Positions 1 through 9,938 are shown, counted from the stretch's first letter. The stretch is 64,000 bases of DNA from Mycobacterium hubeiense (GCF_002838065.1 NZ_PIZU01000004.1:151760-215759); one strand, 5' to 3'. Notes: generated by a model from the sequence alone, not told the origin. Numbers and translations: made by a program.

Positions 1-1
1 G

Positions 2-445
2 CACTTCGGCCACGAGCGTTATCCGGCCTTCTTCAAGATGGCCTACGAGGCGATGCCCGCCGACGGCATCATGCTGCTGCACACCATCTGCGGCCTGAAT
101 CCCGCGCACGCCAAGGATCTTGGGATCCCGCTGACCTTCGAGCTGGCCCGGTTCATCAAGTTCATCATGACCGAGATCTTCCCGGGCGGACGGCTGCCGT
201 CGATCCCGATGGTCGAGGAGCGTGCCACCGAGGCCGGGTTCAAGGTGACGCGGGTGCAGTCGCTGCAGCCGCACTACGCCAAGACCCTCGACCTGTGGGC
301 CGAGGCGCTTGAGGCGCACAAGGACGAGGCCATCGCGATCCAGTCCGAAGAGGTCTACGAGCGCTACATGAAGTACCTGACGGGCTGCGCGAAGTTGTTC
401 CGCCAGCGCCAGGTCGACGTCGCGCAATTCACCTGCGAGAAGTAG
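2..445 (+). CDS. Mycolic acid cyclopropane synthase, C-terminal part
   Basis: This is the C-terminal 147 residues of a SAM-dependent mycolic acid methyltransferase of the CmaA/MmaA family. The 5' part, with the SAM-binding motif, lies outside the window. The reading frame is open from base 2 and begins with the family's 'HFGHERYPAFF' block after the active-site loop. It carries the conserved [17 protein letters not shown] and [12 protein letters not shown] blocks. The tail resembles MmaA2/CmaA1/PcaA more than CmaA2. It heads a tandem of three paralogues that modify meromycolate double bonds in the cell envelope pathway. Family assignment is firm; the exact paralogue is not. Confidence 0.9.
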   Translation, partial: HFGHERYPAFFKMAYEAMPADGIMLLHTICGLNPAHAKDLGIPLTFELARFIKFIMTEIFPGGRLPSIPMVEERATEAGFKVTRVQSLQPHYAKTLDLWAEALEAHKDEAIAIQSEEVYERYMKYLTGCAKLFRQRQVDVAQFTCEK

Positions 446-494
446 GCGGCGCGGTCTAGTCAAATAGCGGCCCGCCTTAGTAGGGTCGGCCGGT

Positions 495-1403
495 ATGACA
501 CAGCCGACAGAACGTTCAGCCACCGAACTGGCACCGCCTGTCGAGCGGGTCCAGTCGCACTACGACCGATCCAACGAGTTCTTCAAGCTCTGGCTTGACC
601 CCTCCATGACCTACAGTTGCGCCTACTGGGAGCGCGACGACATGACGCTCGAAGAGGCCCAACGCGCCAAGATCGACTTGGCGCTGGGCAAATTGGGGTT
701 GCAGCCGGGCATGACGCTGCTCGACATCGGCTGCGGCTGGGGCTCCACGATGCGGCGCGCGGTCGACAAATATGACGTCAACGTCATCGGCCTGACGCTG
801 AGCGAGAACCAATTGGCTTATGTCCAGCAGGAATTCGACAAAATGGACAGCCCGCGCCGCAAGGAGGTGCGGTTGTGCGGCTGGGAGCAGTACGACCAAA
901 CACCCGTCGACCGCATCGTGTCGCTCGGTGCGTTCGAGCACTTCGCCGACGGCGCCGGTGACGCCGGCTACGAGCGCTACAAGGCATTTTTCGAGATGTG
1001 CTACAACGTCCTGCCCGATGACGGCGTGATGCTGCTGCACACGATCGTGGTGCCCACCGCCGAGGAGGGCAAAGAGCTCGGGCTGAAGACGACGATGTCG
1101 CTGCTGCGGTTCATCAGATTCATCCTGACCGAGATCTTCCCGGGCGGCCGGCTGCCGATGATCTCCATCGTCGACGAGTACGCGACCAACGCCGGATTCA
1201 AGATCGCCCGCCACCACAAGATCGGCTCGAATTACGTTCGCACGCTCAACACCTGGGCCGAGGCGCTGGAGGCGCACAAGGACGAGGCCATCGCGCTGCA
1301 GGGTGAAGAGGTCTACCAGCGGTACATGAAATACCTGACCGGTTGTTCAGATCTGTTCCGGGACGGGTACACCGACGTCTGTCAGTTCACTCTGGTCAAA
1401 TAG
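495..1403 (+). CDS. cmaA2: Cyclopropane mycolic acid synthase, CmaA2-like
   Basis: A 302-residue SAM-dependent methyltransferase, the length of M. tuberculosis CmaA2. The glycine-rich SAM motif [16 protein letters not shown] lies near residue 75, the active-site segment SLGAFEHF near 142, and the family blocks [14 protein letters not shown] and [12 protein letters not shown] follow. The ending [10 protein letters not shown] and the central segment MLLHTIVVP match CmaA2 better than MmaA1-4. The enzyme would add a methylene group across a meromycolate double bond (trans cyclopropanation for CmaA2). The second of three tandem paralogues, 49 bp after the first. In M. tuberculosis cmaA2 lies elsewhere, so orthology is inferred from residue similarity only. 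Confidence 0.85.
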   Translation: MTQPTERSATELAPPVERVQSHYDRSNEFFKLWLDPSMTYSCAYWERDDMTLEEAQRAKIDLALGKLGLQPGMTLLDIGCGWGSTMRRAVDKYDVNVIGLTLSENQLAYVQQEFDKMDSPRRKEVRLCGWEQYDQTPVDRIVSLGAFEHFADGAGDAGYERYKAFFEMCYNVLPDDGVMLLHTIVVPTAEEGKELGLKTTMSLLRFIRFILTEIFPGGRLPMISIVDEYATNAGFKIARHHKIGSNYVRTLNTWAEALEAHKDEAIALQGEEVYQRYMKYLTGCSDLFRDGYTDVCQFTLVK

Positions 1404-1446
1404 CCCGCCCTGAGGGGCGGGAGTTAGGGCGGAGGGTGGGAACGGA

Positions 1447-2310
1447 ATGTCAGAACAACTGACACCGCACTTCGAGGACGTCCAGCACCACTACGACCTG
1501 TCCGACGACTTCTATCGGCTGTTCCTCGACCCTTCGCTGACGTACAGCTGCGCCTATTTCGAGCGCGACGACATGACGCTGGAAGAGGCGCAGCTGGCCA
1601 AGATCGATTTGGCGCTGGGCAAATTGGGGCTGCGGCCCGGGATGACGCTGCTCGACATCGGCTGCGGCTGGGGTTCCACGATGCGCCGGGCCGTCGAGCG
1701 CTACGACGTCAACGTCGTCGGCCTGACACTGTCGAAAAACCAAGCAGCCCATGTGCAGAAGTCGTTATGCGAGCTGGACGGGCCGCGCACCAAGCGGGTG
1801 CTGCTGTGTGGCTGGGAACAGTTCGAGGAGCCCGTCGACCGCATCGTATCCATCGGCGCGTTCGAGCACTTCGGCAGCGACCGCTACGCCCGCTTTTTCA
1901 AGAAGACGTACGAGATGCTTCCCGACGACGGAGTCATGCTTTTGCACACGATCCTTCGGCAGAGCCTGCAGGAGCGCAAGCGCCGGGGAATTGAGTTGCG
2001 CGCGGAGATAGTGCATTTCGGCCGGTTCATCATCAGCGAGATATTTCCCGGCGGCTGGCTGCCGACGGCTCCGGTGGTCGAAGACCACGCTGTGCGGGCG
2101 GGCTTCACGGTTTCGAGGGTTCATTCGTTGCAGCCGCATTACGCGAAGACGTTGGACGCATGGGCGGCATCACTGCGGGCGCACGAGAAACAGGCCATCG
2201 CCATCCAATCGCGAGAGGTCTACGAGCGCTACATGAAGTACTTGACCGGCTGCGCGAACATGTTCCGCGAGGGCTTCGTCGACGTCTGCCAGTTCACCCT
2301 GGAGAAGTAG
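1447..2310 (+). CDS. Mycolic acid methyltransferase (MmaA2/PcaA/CmaA1-like)
   Basis: A 287-residue member of the same family, the usual length for MmaA2, PcaA and CmaA1. It lacks the N-terminal extension of its neighbour and starts directly at the HFEDVQHHYDLSDDFY block. The SAM motif [16 protein letters not shown], the active-site stretch SIGAFEHFG and the terminal [12 protein letters not shown] segment are all present, so it should be active. The FPGGWLP variant is shared with MmaA2/CmaA1-type enzymes. It starts 43 bp downstream of the CmaA2-like gene and probably shares its transcript. Which double bond it modifies cannot be told from sequence. Confidence 0.88.
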   Translation: MSEQLTPHFEDVQHHYDLSDDFYRLFLDPSLTYSCAYFERDDMTLEEAQLAKIDLALGKLGLRPGMTLLDIGCGWGSTMRRAVERYDVNVVGLTLSKNQAAHVQKSLCELDGPRTKRVLLCGWEQFEEPVDRIVSIGAFEHFGSDRYARFFKKTYEMLPDDGVMLLHTILRQSLQERKRRGIELRAEIVHFGRFIISEIFPGGWLPTAPVVEDHAVRAGFTVSRVHSLQPHYAKTLDAWAASLRAHEKQAIAIQSREVYERYMKYLTGCANMFREGFVDVCQFTLEK

Positions 2311-2393
2311 GTGTCGGATCGCGACGGCGCCGTTCGTCGGATGGGTAGAGAGTGAAACACAGGGTTTCGCTCGCTACCTGAGAGGTGACCACG

Positions 2394-3089
2394 ATGGAGT
2401 ACTTCGCGCTACTGATCAGCCCGCAACGCGACCTCACCCCTGACGAGGGCGCCGCCGAGATGGCGGCGTATCGGGATTTCCACGCCCGCGCGGCGTCGGC
2501 GATTCGGGCCGGCGACGCGCTCGGGCCCGCGGCGACCGGAGTGCGGATCACCGGTGGACCCGACGCGCCGACGGTCACGGACGGCCCGTTCGCGGAATCC
2601 GCGGAGGTCGCGGGCGGCTATTACGTGTTCGACGCGGACAACCTCGACGACGCACTGGAGTTGGCCCGCCAGATCCCGGCCGCCAAGTACGGCGCCATCG
2701 AGGTCTGGCCGATGGCTGATTCGCTGCCGCGGCAACCGCTGGAGGGCACGAACTGGATCGCCCTGCTGCTGGAGCCGCCGACGTGGTCGGTGACGCCCGG
2801 CAGCCCCGAGTGGGAGGAAGGCGTCGCGCAGCACGTCGAATTCGGCGCCGCAGCCGGTTCGCACATCCGGGCGGGCGCGGGTCTGCATCCACCGTCGACG
2901 GCGACGACAGTGCGGGTGCGCGACGGCGAAACCCTGATCACCGACGGGCCGTACATCGAGGGTGCCGAAGTGGCCAATGGTTACTACGTGCTCAGCGCCG
3001 CCGACCGCGACGAGGCGGTCAAGCTGGCGTCGATGATTCCGGCTTCTGCGGTGGAGCTTCGGCAGCTAGCCGGGGTATCCGGGCTGTAA
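2394..3089 (+). CDS. Double YCII/DGPF-domain protein
   Basis: A 231-residue protein made of two YCII-related (DGPF) domains in tandem. Each half carries the hallmark block: TDGPFAESAEVAGGYYVF near residue 60 and TDGPYIEGAEVANGYYVL near 185. Single-domain DGPF proteins are normally about 115-120 residues, so this is a duplication or fusion. The ATG at 2394 is preferred over a GTG at 2385 because AGAGG sits 8 nt before the ATG. The sigma factor gene begins 10 nt downstream. Genetic linkage of DGPF proteins to ECF42 sigma factors is established; the biochemical role of the DGPF protein is not. Confidence 0.85.
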   Translation: MEYFALLISPQRDLTPDEGAAEMAAYRDFHARAASAIRAGDALGPAATGVRITGGPDAPTVTDGPFAESAEVAGGYYVFDADNLDDALELARQIPAAKYGAIEVWPMADSLPRQPLEGTNWIALLLEPPTWSVTPGSPEWEEGVAQHVEFGAAAGSHIRAGAGLHPPSTATTVRVRDGETLITDGPYIEGAEVANGYYVLSAADRDEAVKLASMIPASAVELRQLAGVSGL

Positions 3090-3099
3090 TCGGGCGCGA

Positions 3100-4317
3100 A
3101 TGGCAAACCTGGACGGTGTGTTTCGTCGCGAGTGGGGCCCGGCCGTCGCGGCCATCGCGCGATGGTCTGGCGACCTCACCGTCGCCGAGGACGCCGTCCA
3201 GGAGGCCTGCGCGGACGCGCTGCGGGTATGGCCTCGCGACGGTATGCCCGACAAACCCGGCGCCTGGCTGGTGACGGCTGCGCGCAACCGCGCGCTGGAT
3301 CGGCTGCGGCGTGAATCCGTGCGGCCCGGAAAGGAATTGGCTGCATCCTTGGAGGGCATCATGGCTCGTACCGAGCGTGGCGATCCGCATCCGGTTCGCG
3401 ACGACGAGCTGCGGATGATGTTCACCTGCGCGCACCCGGCGTTGGAGCGGCCGTCGCAGTTGGCCTTGACCCTGCGCCTGGTTTCGGGGTTGACCGTCGC
3501 CGAGATCGCCCGCGCACTACTGCAGTCCGAGGCGGCGGTCGGACGGCGAATCACCAGGGCCAAGAACAAGATTCGGCATGCCAACATCCCGCTGCGGGTG
3601 CCGCCGGCGGAGCTTTTGCCCGAACGCACCCCGCATGTGCTGGCCTGCATCTACTCGGTGTTCACCGAGGGCTACTGGTCCACCGCAGGCCCGTCGGCGA
3701 TCCGCGACGAGCTGTGTGATGAAGGCGTCCGGCTGGCCGGCGAGTTGTGCTCGTTGATGCCCGGATCGCCTGACGCGCAGGCGTTGGCTGCGCTTGTGCT
3801 GCTGCATGATTCGCGACGGTCGACGCGTGTGGACGGCGACGGCGCACTGGTGCCGCTCGACGAGCAGGACCGCCGACGGTGGGACCATGCCCGGATCGCG
3901 CGTGGTTTGGCCCGGTTGCGCCTGGCCGCGGGCTCGACCGGACCGTATCTGCCGCAGGCGGTGATCGCGGCGCTGCACGCGACCGCGCCGTCGTGGGAAG
4001 AGACCGACTGGACGGGGATCTGCGCGGCCTACGACCGGTTGATCGAGATCACCGACTCGCCGGTGGCGCGGGCCAACCGCGCGTTGGCGATCGGGTTTCG
4101 TGACGGGTTCGCGGCGGGTGTGGAGGCGCTGGATGCGGTGGCCGACGATCCGCGACTGGCCCGGTCGAACACCGTCGCGTCGATCAGGGCGGATCTGCTG
4201 CGTCGAGCCGGGCGGGCGGACCAGGCGTTGGTTTGGTATCGAAAAGCCCTGGACTGCAACGGCTCCGAGCCCGCGCTGGCGTTCCTGCGTCGTCGTATCA
4301 CCGAATGCCAGCGCTGA
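3100..4317 (+). CDS. ECF42-type RNA polymerase sigma factor
   Basis: A 405-residue sigma factor with an N-terminal sigma-2 region (residues about 5-75, ending in ALDRLRRES), a sigma-4 helix-turn-helix (LVSGLTVAEIARALLQSE, about 125-145) and a long C-terminal extension of about 230 residues with TPR-like helices (ANRALAIGF, LRRAGRADQALVWYRKAL). This architecture and the linked DGPF gene are diagnostic of the ECF42 group, in which the extension, rather than a separate anti-sigma factor, is thought to control activity. The target promoter is unknown. The frame is intact. Confidence 0.9.
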   Translation: MANLDGVFRREWGPAVAAIARWSGDLTVAEDAVQEACADALRVWPRDGMPDKPGAWLVTAARNRALDRLRRESVRPGKELAASLEGIMARTERGDPHPVRDDELRMMFTCAHPALERPSQLALTLRLVSGLTVAEIARALLQSEAAVGRRITRAKNKIRHANIPLRVPPAELLPERTPHVLACIYSVFTEGYWSTAGPSAIRDELCDEGVRLAGELCSLMPGSPDAQALAALVLLHDSRRSTRVDGDGALVPLDEQDRRRWDHARIARGLARLRLAAGSTGPYLPQAVIAALHATAPSWEETDWTGICAAYDRLIEITDSPVARANRALAIGFRDGFAAGVEALDAVADDPRLARSNTVASIRADLLRRAGRADQALVWYRKALDCNGSEPALAFLRRRITECQR

Positions 4318-4344
4318 CCGCAGCTGCGGCAGTACCATCCCGCC

Positions 4345-5403
4345 ATGCCCCACGGTCGTTTCGCCAACCCCGATTGCACGCTCGGCACCGATCCGCGTTC
4401 CGATCCGCGCATGGTGTCCGCGCTTGCGCCTTTCGGTCTCGACGGCCGCTTCCCGGCCGCGGAGTTGACCGTCGATTCGCCCCTGCCGGAGCGGCTGGCA
4501 TATGCGGCGACGAGCGAGGAGGTTCTGGGCGGGGTGCTCGACGCCCTCGCCCAGGGCGCGCCCGTCGCCGAGGGCGTCACGTCCACGACGGTCACCATCG
4601 CCGGGCCCGACGGTAACGATGTCACCCTCTACATAAGCCGCCCGAACGAGGCCGACGGCCCGCTGCCGGCCGTCGTGCATCTGCACGGCGGCGCCATGGC
4701 CATCGCCAGCGCCGCTGACACAGGATACGTGCGATGGCGCGAAAACCTCGCCGCCACAGGACTTGTCATGGTGGGTGTCGAGTTCCGCAACTCGGCGGGC
4801 AAGCTCGGTGTGCACCCGTATCCGGCTGGGCTCAACGACTGCGCGGCCGCGGTGCGGTGGGTGTACGCCAACCGGACCGAGCTCGGCGTCAGCCACCTGA
4901 TCGTGTCCGGTGAATCCGGCGGCGGCAATCTCACGCTCACCGTCACGCTCAAGGCGGCCCGCGAGGGCTGGCGCGACGAAATCGCCGGCGCGTACGCGCA
5001 ATGCCCGTACATCTCCAACCGCTGGCTGGACTACCCCGACGACCTGCCGTCGCTCAAGGAGAACGACGAGTACTTCATCAGTTGCCAGCAGGCCGCACTT
5101 CTCGGATCGGTCTACGACCCGGGCGGGCAGAACTCTCGCGACGGCACCTGCTGGGCAGCGATGGCCACCGACGAGGAATTGGTCGGGCTGCCGCCGCACG
5201 TCATCTCGGTCAACGAGCTCGACCCGCTGCGCGACGAGGGCCTGGTCTACTACCGGCGGCTGCTGCAGGCCGGCGTGCCCGCCGTCGGCCGCGTCGTCGC
5301 GGGCACCTGCCACGCCGGCGACATGCTGTGCCCCGGCGCCATGCCCGACGTGTACGCGGCCAGCCTGCGTGACGTCAGCGGCTTCGCGAAATCGCTTGCG
5401 TGA
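4345..5403 (+). CDS. Alpha/beta hydrolase, HSL-type esterase/lipase
   Basis: A 352-residue alpha/beta hydrolase of the hormone-sensitive lipase family. The oxyanion-hole motif HLHGGAMAI lies near residue 113, the nucleophile elbow GESGGGN near 190 (the family's GDSAGGN with E and G variants), the acid in NELDPLRDEG near 293 and the catalytic His in GTCHAGD near 320. No signal peptide is evident, so it is probably cytoplasmic and acts on short- or medium-chain esters. M. tuberculosis has a different esterase, lipG, beside its mmaA cluster. TACCAT lies 6 nt before the ATG, the spacing of a leaderless promoter. Its stop codon abuts that of rplA on the opposite strand. Confidence 0.85.
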   Translation: MPHGRFANPDCTLGTDPRSDPRMVSALAPFGLDGRFPAAELTVDSPLPERLAYAATSEEVLGGVLDALAQGAPVAEGVTSTTVTIAGPDGNDVTLYISRPNEADGPLPAVVHLHGGAMAIASAADTGYVRWRENLAATGLVMVGVEFRNSAGKLGVHPYPAGLNDCAAAVRWVYANRTELGVSHLIVSGESGGGNLTLTVTLKAAREGWRDEIAGAYAQCPYISNRWLDYPDDLPSLKENDEYFISCQQAALLGSVYDPGGQNSRDGTCWAAMATDEELVGLPPHVISVNELDPLRDEGLVYYRRLLQAGVPAVGRVVAGTCHAGDMLCPGAMPDVYAASLRDVSGFAKSLA

Positions 5404-6111
5404 CTAGACCTCGGCGAAGTTGCGGGTGATCGACGGGTCGACAGGGATGCCCGGGCCCGTCGTCGTCGACACGACGATCTTCTTCAGGTAGCGGCCCTTC
5501 GACGACGCCGGCTTGGCGCGCAGGATCTCGTCGAGCGCGGCGCCGTAGTTCTCCGCCAGCGCCTTCTCGTCGAATGACGCCTTGCCGATGACGAAGTGCA
5601 GATTGGCCTGCTTGTCGACGCGGAAGTTGATCTTGCCGCCCTTGATGTCGTTCACGGCCTTGGTGATGTCGGTGGTGACGGTGCCCGTCTTCGGGTTGGG
5701 CATCAGGCCGCGCGGGCCCAGGATGCGGGCGATGCGGCCGACCTTGGCCATCTGATCGGGCGTGGCGATCGCGGCGTCGAAGTCGAGGAAACCGCCCTGG
5801 ATCTTCTCGATCAGGTCGTCGCTGCCGACGATGTCGGCGCCGGCGGTCTCAGCCTCGGCGGCCTTGTCACCGACGGCGAACACCGCGACGCGGGCCGTCT
5901 TACCGGTGCCGTGCGGCAGGTTGACGGTGCCGCGCACCATCTGATCGGCCTTGCGGGGGTCGACGCCCAGCCGGATGGCGACCTCGACGGTGGCGTCCTG
6001 CTTCTTGCTCGACGTCTCCTTCGCCAGCTTGGCGGCCTCGAGCGGGGTGTAGAGCTTGGTGCGGTCCACCTTTTCGGCGGCTTCGCGATATGCCTTGCTG
6101 TTCTTGCTCAT
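5404..6111 (-). CDS. rplA: 50S ribosomal protein L1
   Basis: A 235-residue L1, the normal bacterial length. The N-terminal [23 protein letters not shown] and the L1 signature block around [15 protein letters not shown] (residues about 133-147) identify it. It builds the L1 stalk of the large subunit near the tRNA exit site, and in many bacteria L1 represses its own operon. It lies 73 bp downstream of rplK, as in other bacteria. The gene ends directly against the convergent esterase gene with no spacer, so no independent terminator can fit between them. Confidence 0.97.
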   Translation of the reverse strand: MSKNSKAYREAAEKVDRTKLYTPLEAAKLAKETSSKKQDATVEVAIRLGVDPRKADQMVRGTVNLPHGTGKTARVAVFAVGDKAAEAETAGADIVGSDDLIEKIQGGFLDFDAAIATPDQMAKVGRIARILGPRGLMPNPKTGTVTTDITKAVNDIKGGKINFRVDKQANLHFVIGKASFDEKALAENYGAALDEILRAKPASSKGRYLKKIVVSTTTGPGIPVDPSITRNFAEV

Positions 6112-6184
6112 TGCGATCTCCTGTTCAGAGTTGTGGTTGGCGAGCCGATGCCAGCTCTCCCACGGGTTCTGCTGTGTTGACGAT

Positions 6185-6613
6185 CTATTCGACGGTGATG
6201 CCCATCGACCGGGCGGTGCCGGCGATGATCTTCGACGCGGCGTCGATGTCGTTGGCGTTCAGATCGGCCTTCTTGGTCTCGGCGATCTCGCGCACCTGAT
6301 CCCAGGTCACCTTGGCGACCTTGGTCTTGTGCGGCTCGCCGGAGCCCTTCTGCACACCGGCGGCTTTGAGCAGCAGCTTGGCCGCGGGCGGTGTCTTCAG
6401 GGTGAAGGTGAAGCTGCGGTCCTCGTAGACGGTGATCTCCACGGGGATGACGTTGCCGCGCTGGTTTTCCGTCGCGGCGTTGTACGCCTTGCAGAACTCC
6501 ATGATGTTGACGCCGTGCTGGCCGAGCGCCGGACCGACCGGCGGGGCGGGGTTGGCCTGCCCGGCCTGGATCTGCAGCTTGATCAGCCCGATGACTTTCT
6601 TCTTCGGGGCCAT
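6185..6613 (-). CDS. rplK: 50S ribosomal protein L11
   Basis: A 142-residue L11, full length. It starts [20 protein letters not shown] and carries the [20 protein letters not shown] block typical of the family, with the C-terminal RNA-binding domain ending [14 protein letters not shown]11 binds 23S rRNA at the GTPase centre and is needed for stringent factor activation. The ATG at 6611-6613 is preceded by GAAAGGAAGAGC, a good ribosome binding site. It is followed by rplA and preceded by nusG, with a strong hairpin in the nusG-rplK gap. Confidence 0.97.
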   Translation of the reverse strand: MAPKKKVIGLIKLQIQAGQANPAPPVGPALGQHGVNIMEFCKAYNAATENQRGNVIPVEITVYEDRSFTFTLKTPPAAKLLLKAAGVQKGSGEPHKTKVAKVTWDQVREIAETKKADLNANDIDAASKIIAGTARSMGITVE

Positions 6614-6630
6614 GCTCTTCCTTTCTCAGT

Positions 6631-6679
6631 GATTTCGGCGTGATTTCCTGCGCCCACCGCAGGTTTTCACGCCGAAATC
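6631..6679. terminator. Long hairpin between nusG and rplK
   Basis: GATTTCGGCGTGA at 6631-6643 pairs perfectly with TCACGCCGAAATC at 6667-6679, and an inner pair CCTGCG/CGCAGG closes a 5-nt loop. The stem of about 19 bp (with small internal mismatches) sits 6 nt after the nusG stop and 17 nt before the rplK start. There is no U-run. It could attenuate transcription between nusG and rplK-rplA or be an RNA processing or stability element. Confidence 0.6.
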
Positions 6680-6685
6680 GCAGCT

Positions 6686-7450
<765 letters not shown>

Positions 7451-7458
7451 CTAGTCCG

Positions 7459-7881
7459 TCAGCCGAACACCAGTGAGATGAGCTCGCGCAGGCCGAAGTC
7501 GACCCCGCCGATCATCGCCACCATGAACGCCAGGAACACCAGCACCACGATGGTGTAGGTGACCATCTGCTTACGGTTCGGCCAGATGACCTTGCGCAGC
7601 TCGGCAACGACCTGCGCAAGGTAGTTCCAGACGAAGGCGAACGGGTTGAGCCGGCGCTTGCCGGGCCGTTCGGCCTTCTTGGCCGTCTTGGTGGCCGTCC
7701 CGCCGTTCTTGCTGAGGCCGCCTTCGGTCTCGGCCCCGGCGGTGTCCTCACCGTCGACGGCTCGGCGGGCCCGCTTACCGGTGGGACGCGTCGGCCGGGT
7801 CACGACGGCGGTCTGGCCGCCGGTGTCCTCGCTATCGGCACCTGGTCCCGCGGAGCGGGCATCATCGCGCTCGTCGCTCAC
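7459..7881 (-). CDS. secE: Preprotein translocase subunit SecE
   Basis: A 140-residue SecE with the conserved amphipathic segment [20 protein letters not shown] (about 83-102) followed by one transmembrane helix ([20 protein letters not shown]). The first 80 residues are a charged, disordered extension, as in other mycobacterial SecE proteins; the bare core is about 60 residues. It is the clamp subunit of the SecYEG channel in the inner membrane. tRNA-Trp lies immediately upstream, as in other mycobacteria. Confidence 0.95.
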   Translation of the reverse strand: MSDERDDARSAGPGADSEDTGGQTAVVTRPTRPTGKRARRAVDGEDTAGAETEGGLSKNGGTATKTAKKAERPGKRRLNPFAFVWNYLAQVVAELRKVIWPNRKQMVTYTIVVLVFLAFMVAMIGGVDFGLRELISLVFG

Positions 7882-7951
7882 CGCATGCCTTTCGTCTGGG
7901 TTTCTTGGTGGTCACCCTCCAGTGTCCACGCTTGTCGAGTATTCAGTTGAG

Positions 7952-8024
<73 letters not shown>

Positions 8025-8166
8025 TCAGCGGAACTGCCGGGGCTTACACAATTTGCGCGCTCCCCGAACGGTTGATCTTCAAACCGACGGACAGCGCGCT
8101 TAGGTGGGAAAACCCCGAGGTCCGAGTGTACATCGGGCCTGGTGCTAGTTACTAATCCGTTAGCGC

Positions 8167-8676
8167 CTATTCACCCACGGCCTTGCGCATCACCTGGCCG
8201 CTCTCCGGATCCCATTTCACCGAGATCGAGTTGTCGCCCTCATGGCCCATCAGCGTGGTGAAGGCCTCCAGAACCAGTTCGCCGTGCTCATCCGTGCAGG
8301 TGTTGCGGGTGACGACGATGTCGGCGCCGAACCGCTCGTCGACCGAATGGATGTCCATCTGAGCCCACAACTTGTCGCCGGCATACACCGGTCGGTGGAA
8401 TACGAACTTCTGGTCGACCTGCACGATCTGCAGGGTCTCCATGCCGACGTCGACGGTGCGGAAGAAGTCCTGCTGCACCAGCAGCGCCAGCGTCGAGACG
8501 AACGTCAGCGGCGCGACCAGCGCCGGATGCCCCAACTCGGCGGCGGCCGCCTCGTCATGGCTGGCGGGGTCGTCGGCCTTGACCGCCTTCGCGTACTCGC
8601 GAATCTTCTCGCGGCCCACCACAAAATAGTCGGGGTACTTGTGGCTCATCCCCCGGATGTCGGTCTTGAGCGCCAT
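8167..8676 (-). CDS. hadC: (3R)-hydroxyacyl-ACP dehydratase subunit HadC
   Basis: A 169-residue hot-dog protein beginning MALKTDIRGMSHKYPDYF, closely resembling HadA in its N-terminal half (YAKAVKADDP, LVAPLTFVSTLALLVQQDFF). HadC is the substrate-binding partner of HadB; the HadBC heterodimer dehydrates late long-chain intermediates in the FAS-II cycle that makes meromycolic acids. It lacks the catalytic hydratase motif, which HadB supplies. It starts 3 nt after the hadB stop, so the two are translationally coupled. Confidence 0.95.
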   Translation of the reverse strand: MALKTDIRGMSHKYPDYFVVGREKIREYAKAVKADDPASHDEAAAAELGHPALVAPLTFVSTLALLVQQDFFRTVDVGMETLQIVQVDQKFVFHRPVYAGDKLWAQMDIHSVDERFGADIVVTRNTCTDEHGELVLEAFTTLMGHEGDNSISVKWDPESGQVMRKAVGE

Positions 8677-8679
8677 CAG

Positions 8680-9108
8680 TTATGCCAGCCTAGCGGTCGC
8701 GATCGCCCGACCAAAGATCTTCTTTCCGCCAGTGGTCGCGGAAAGCGCGATGGTGACCGACTTGCTCTCCGGCTCAACGGATTTCACACGGCCATTGAAC
8801 ACGATCTCGGCGCCCTTGCCGTCGTTGGGCACCGGGACCACGGCGGTGAACCGCACGTTGTACTCGGTGACCGCGGCCGGGTCACCCACCCACGAGGTGA
8901 CGTACCCGCCGCCAAGCCCCATGGTCAGCATGCCGTGGGCGATCGCGGTGTCCAGGCCGACCTGCTTGGCGATGTCGTCGTCCCAGTGGATCGGGTTGAG
9001 GTCGCCGGAAACCCCCGCGTAGTTGACCAGGTCCTGACGGGTCAGCGAGATGACCCTCTCCGGCAACTCGTCGCCCACCTTGACCGAACTGAACTCACGC
9101 AGTGCCAT
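8680..9108 (-). CDS. hadB: (3R)-hydroxyacyl-ACP dehydratase subunit HadB
   Basis: A 142-residue catalytic hot-dog subunit. The hydratase motif GDLNPIHWDDDIAKQVG near residue 35 contains the catalytic Asp and His, followed by AHGMLTMGLGGGYVTSW. The ATG at 9106-9108 gives the same length and start (MALREFSSVKVGD) as M. tuberculosis HadB; a longer frame upstream lies within hadA and is rejected. Its start overlaps the end of hadA by 14 nt. It pairs with HadA or HadC to dehydrate beta-hydroxyacyl-AcpM in FAS-II. Confidence 0.96.
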   Translation of the reverse strand: MALREFSSVKVGDELPERVISLTRQDLVNYAGVSGDLNPIHWDDDIAKQVGLDTAIAHGMLTMGLGGGYVTSWVGDPAAVTEYNVRFTAVVPVPNDGKGAEIVFNGRVKSVEPESKSVTIALSATTGGKKIFGRAIATARLA

Positions 9109-9574
9109 CGCTGAAGCCACTCTCTCCGTTGTCCTCGCTACGCCCCGCAAGGGTGGTGTAGGTCTCCTGTACCACTTCGCCGTTTTGGTTCGTGATGATG
9201 TTCTTGGTGACGACGATGTCGGTGCCGTGCGCCTGGCGCAAACCGTGCAGCGTCACATCGCAGTAGAGCTTGTCGCCGGCCTTGATCGGCTTGAGGAACT
9301 TCAGCTCCTGGTCGACCTGGACGATCTTGGCGTCCTTGATCGCGACGTTGGCAGCCTCGAAGAACGCCGACTGCGCCTGATAGCCGAAAATCGAGATGAA
9401 CGTCAGCGGCGCCAGCAGCGCGTCATGGCCGAGTTCGGCGGCGGCCTTCTCGTCGAAGAACGCCGCGTCGTCGTTTTTGACCGCGACCGCGTACTCGCGG
9501 ATCTTCTCCCGCCCTACCTCGTAATGGTCGGGATAGCGGTAGTGCAGCCCGACAATTTTCGAAGACAAACCCAC
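9095..9574 (-). CDS. hadA: (3R)-hydroxyacyl-ACP dehydratase subunit HadA
   Basis: A 159-residue hot-dog subunit with the blocks GLHYRYPDHYEVGREKIREY, LLAPLTFISIFGYQAQ and TKNIITNQNGEVVQETYTT. The GTG at 9572-9574 is chosen because it aligns with the start of M. tuberculosis HadA (158 aa) and has AGGTAGG upstream; an 11-residue longer frame is unlikely. HadAB handles early elongation in mycolate FAS-II and is the known target of thiacetazone and isoxyl. Order hadA-hadB-hadC with overlaps indicates an operon. Confidence 0.95.
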   Translation of the reverse strand: MGLSSKIVGLHYRYPDHYEVGREKIREYAVAVKNDDAAFFDEKAAAELGHDALLAPLTFISIFGYQAQSAFFEAANVAIKDAKIVQVDQELKFLKPIKAGDKLYCDVTLHGLRQAHGTDIVVTKNIITNQNGEVVQETYTTLAGRSEDNGESGFSDGTA

Positions 9575-9626
9575 GGGTATGGAACCTACCTGGTCAGAGG
9601 TCAGCAACCGGGAAGCGGTTGGCCGA

Positions 9627-9794
9627 CTACCGCGATTCCTTGTGCGGCTGGTGCTTGCCGCAATTCGGGCAGAACTTCTTCAGCTCCAACCGGTCCGGAT
9701 CGTTTCGGCGGTTCTTCTTCGTGATGTAGTTGCGGTGTTTGCACACCTCGCAGGCCATTGTGATCTTCGGCCGTACGTCGGTACTCGACGCCAC
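9627..9794 (-). CDS. rpmG: 50S ribosomal protein L33
   Basis: Reading the minus strand from a GTG at 9792-9794 gives a 55-residue L33, [20 protein letters not shown] and onwards, ending KHQPHKESR. Two CxxC pairs (CEVC and CPNC) mark the zinc-binding form. L33 is a large-subunit protein near the E site. It is followed 52 bp later by hadA, as in M. tuberculosis (rpmG2-hadA), and could be co-transcribed with the dehydratase operon. AGGAGAC upstream of the GTG is a fair ribosome binding site. Confidence 0.93.
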   Translation of the reverse strand: MASSTDVRPKITMACEVCKHRNYITKKNRRNDPDRLELKKFCPNCGKHQPHKESR

Positions 9795-9832
9795 GTCTGC
9801 TGTCTCCTCTAACTCAAGCCCTGTAATTGTGG

Positions 9833-9906
<74 letters not shown>

Positions 9907-9938
9907 ACGTCGGGCTCCGCTCGACCCGGTGCCCATCG

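Noticed and set aside
3517-5313. Long open frame on the minus strand, 598 codons
   Set aside because: It lies opposite the sigma factor and esterase genes, which have full catalytic or domain motifs; the translation is Arg/Gly/Ala-rich with no family. High-GC DNA often leaves the antisense frame open.
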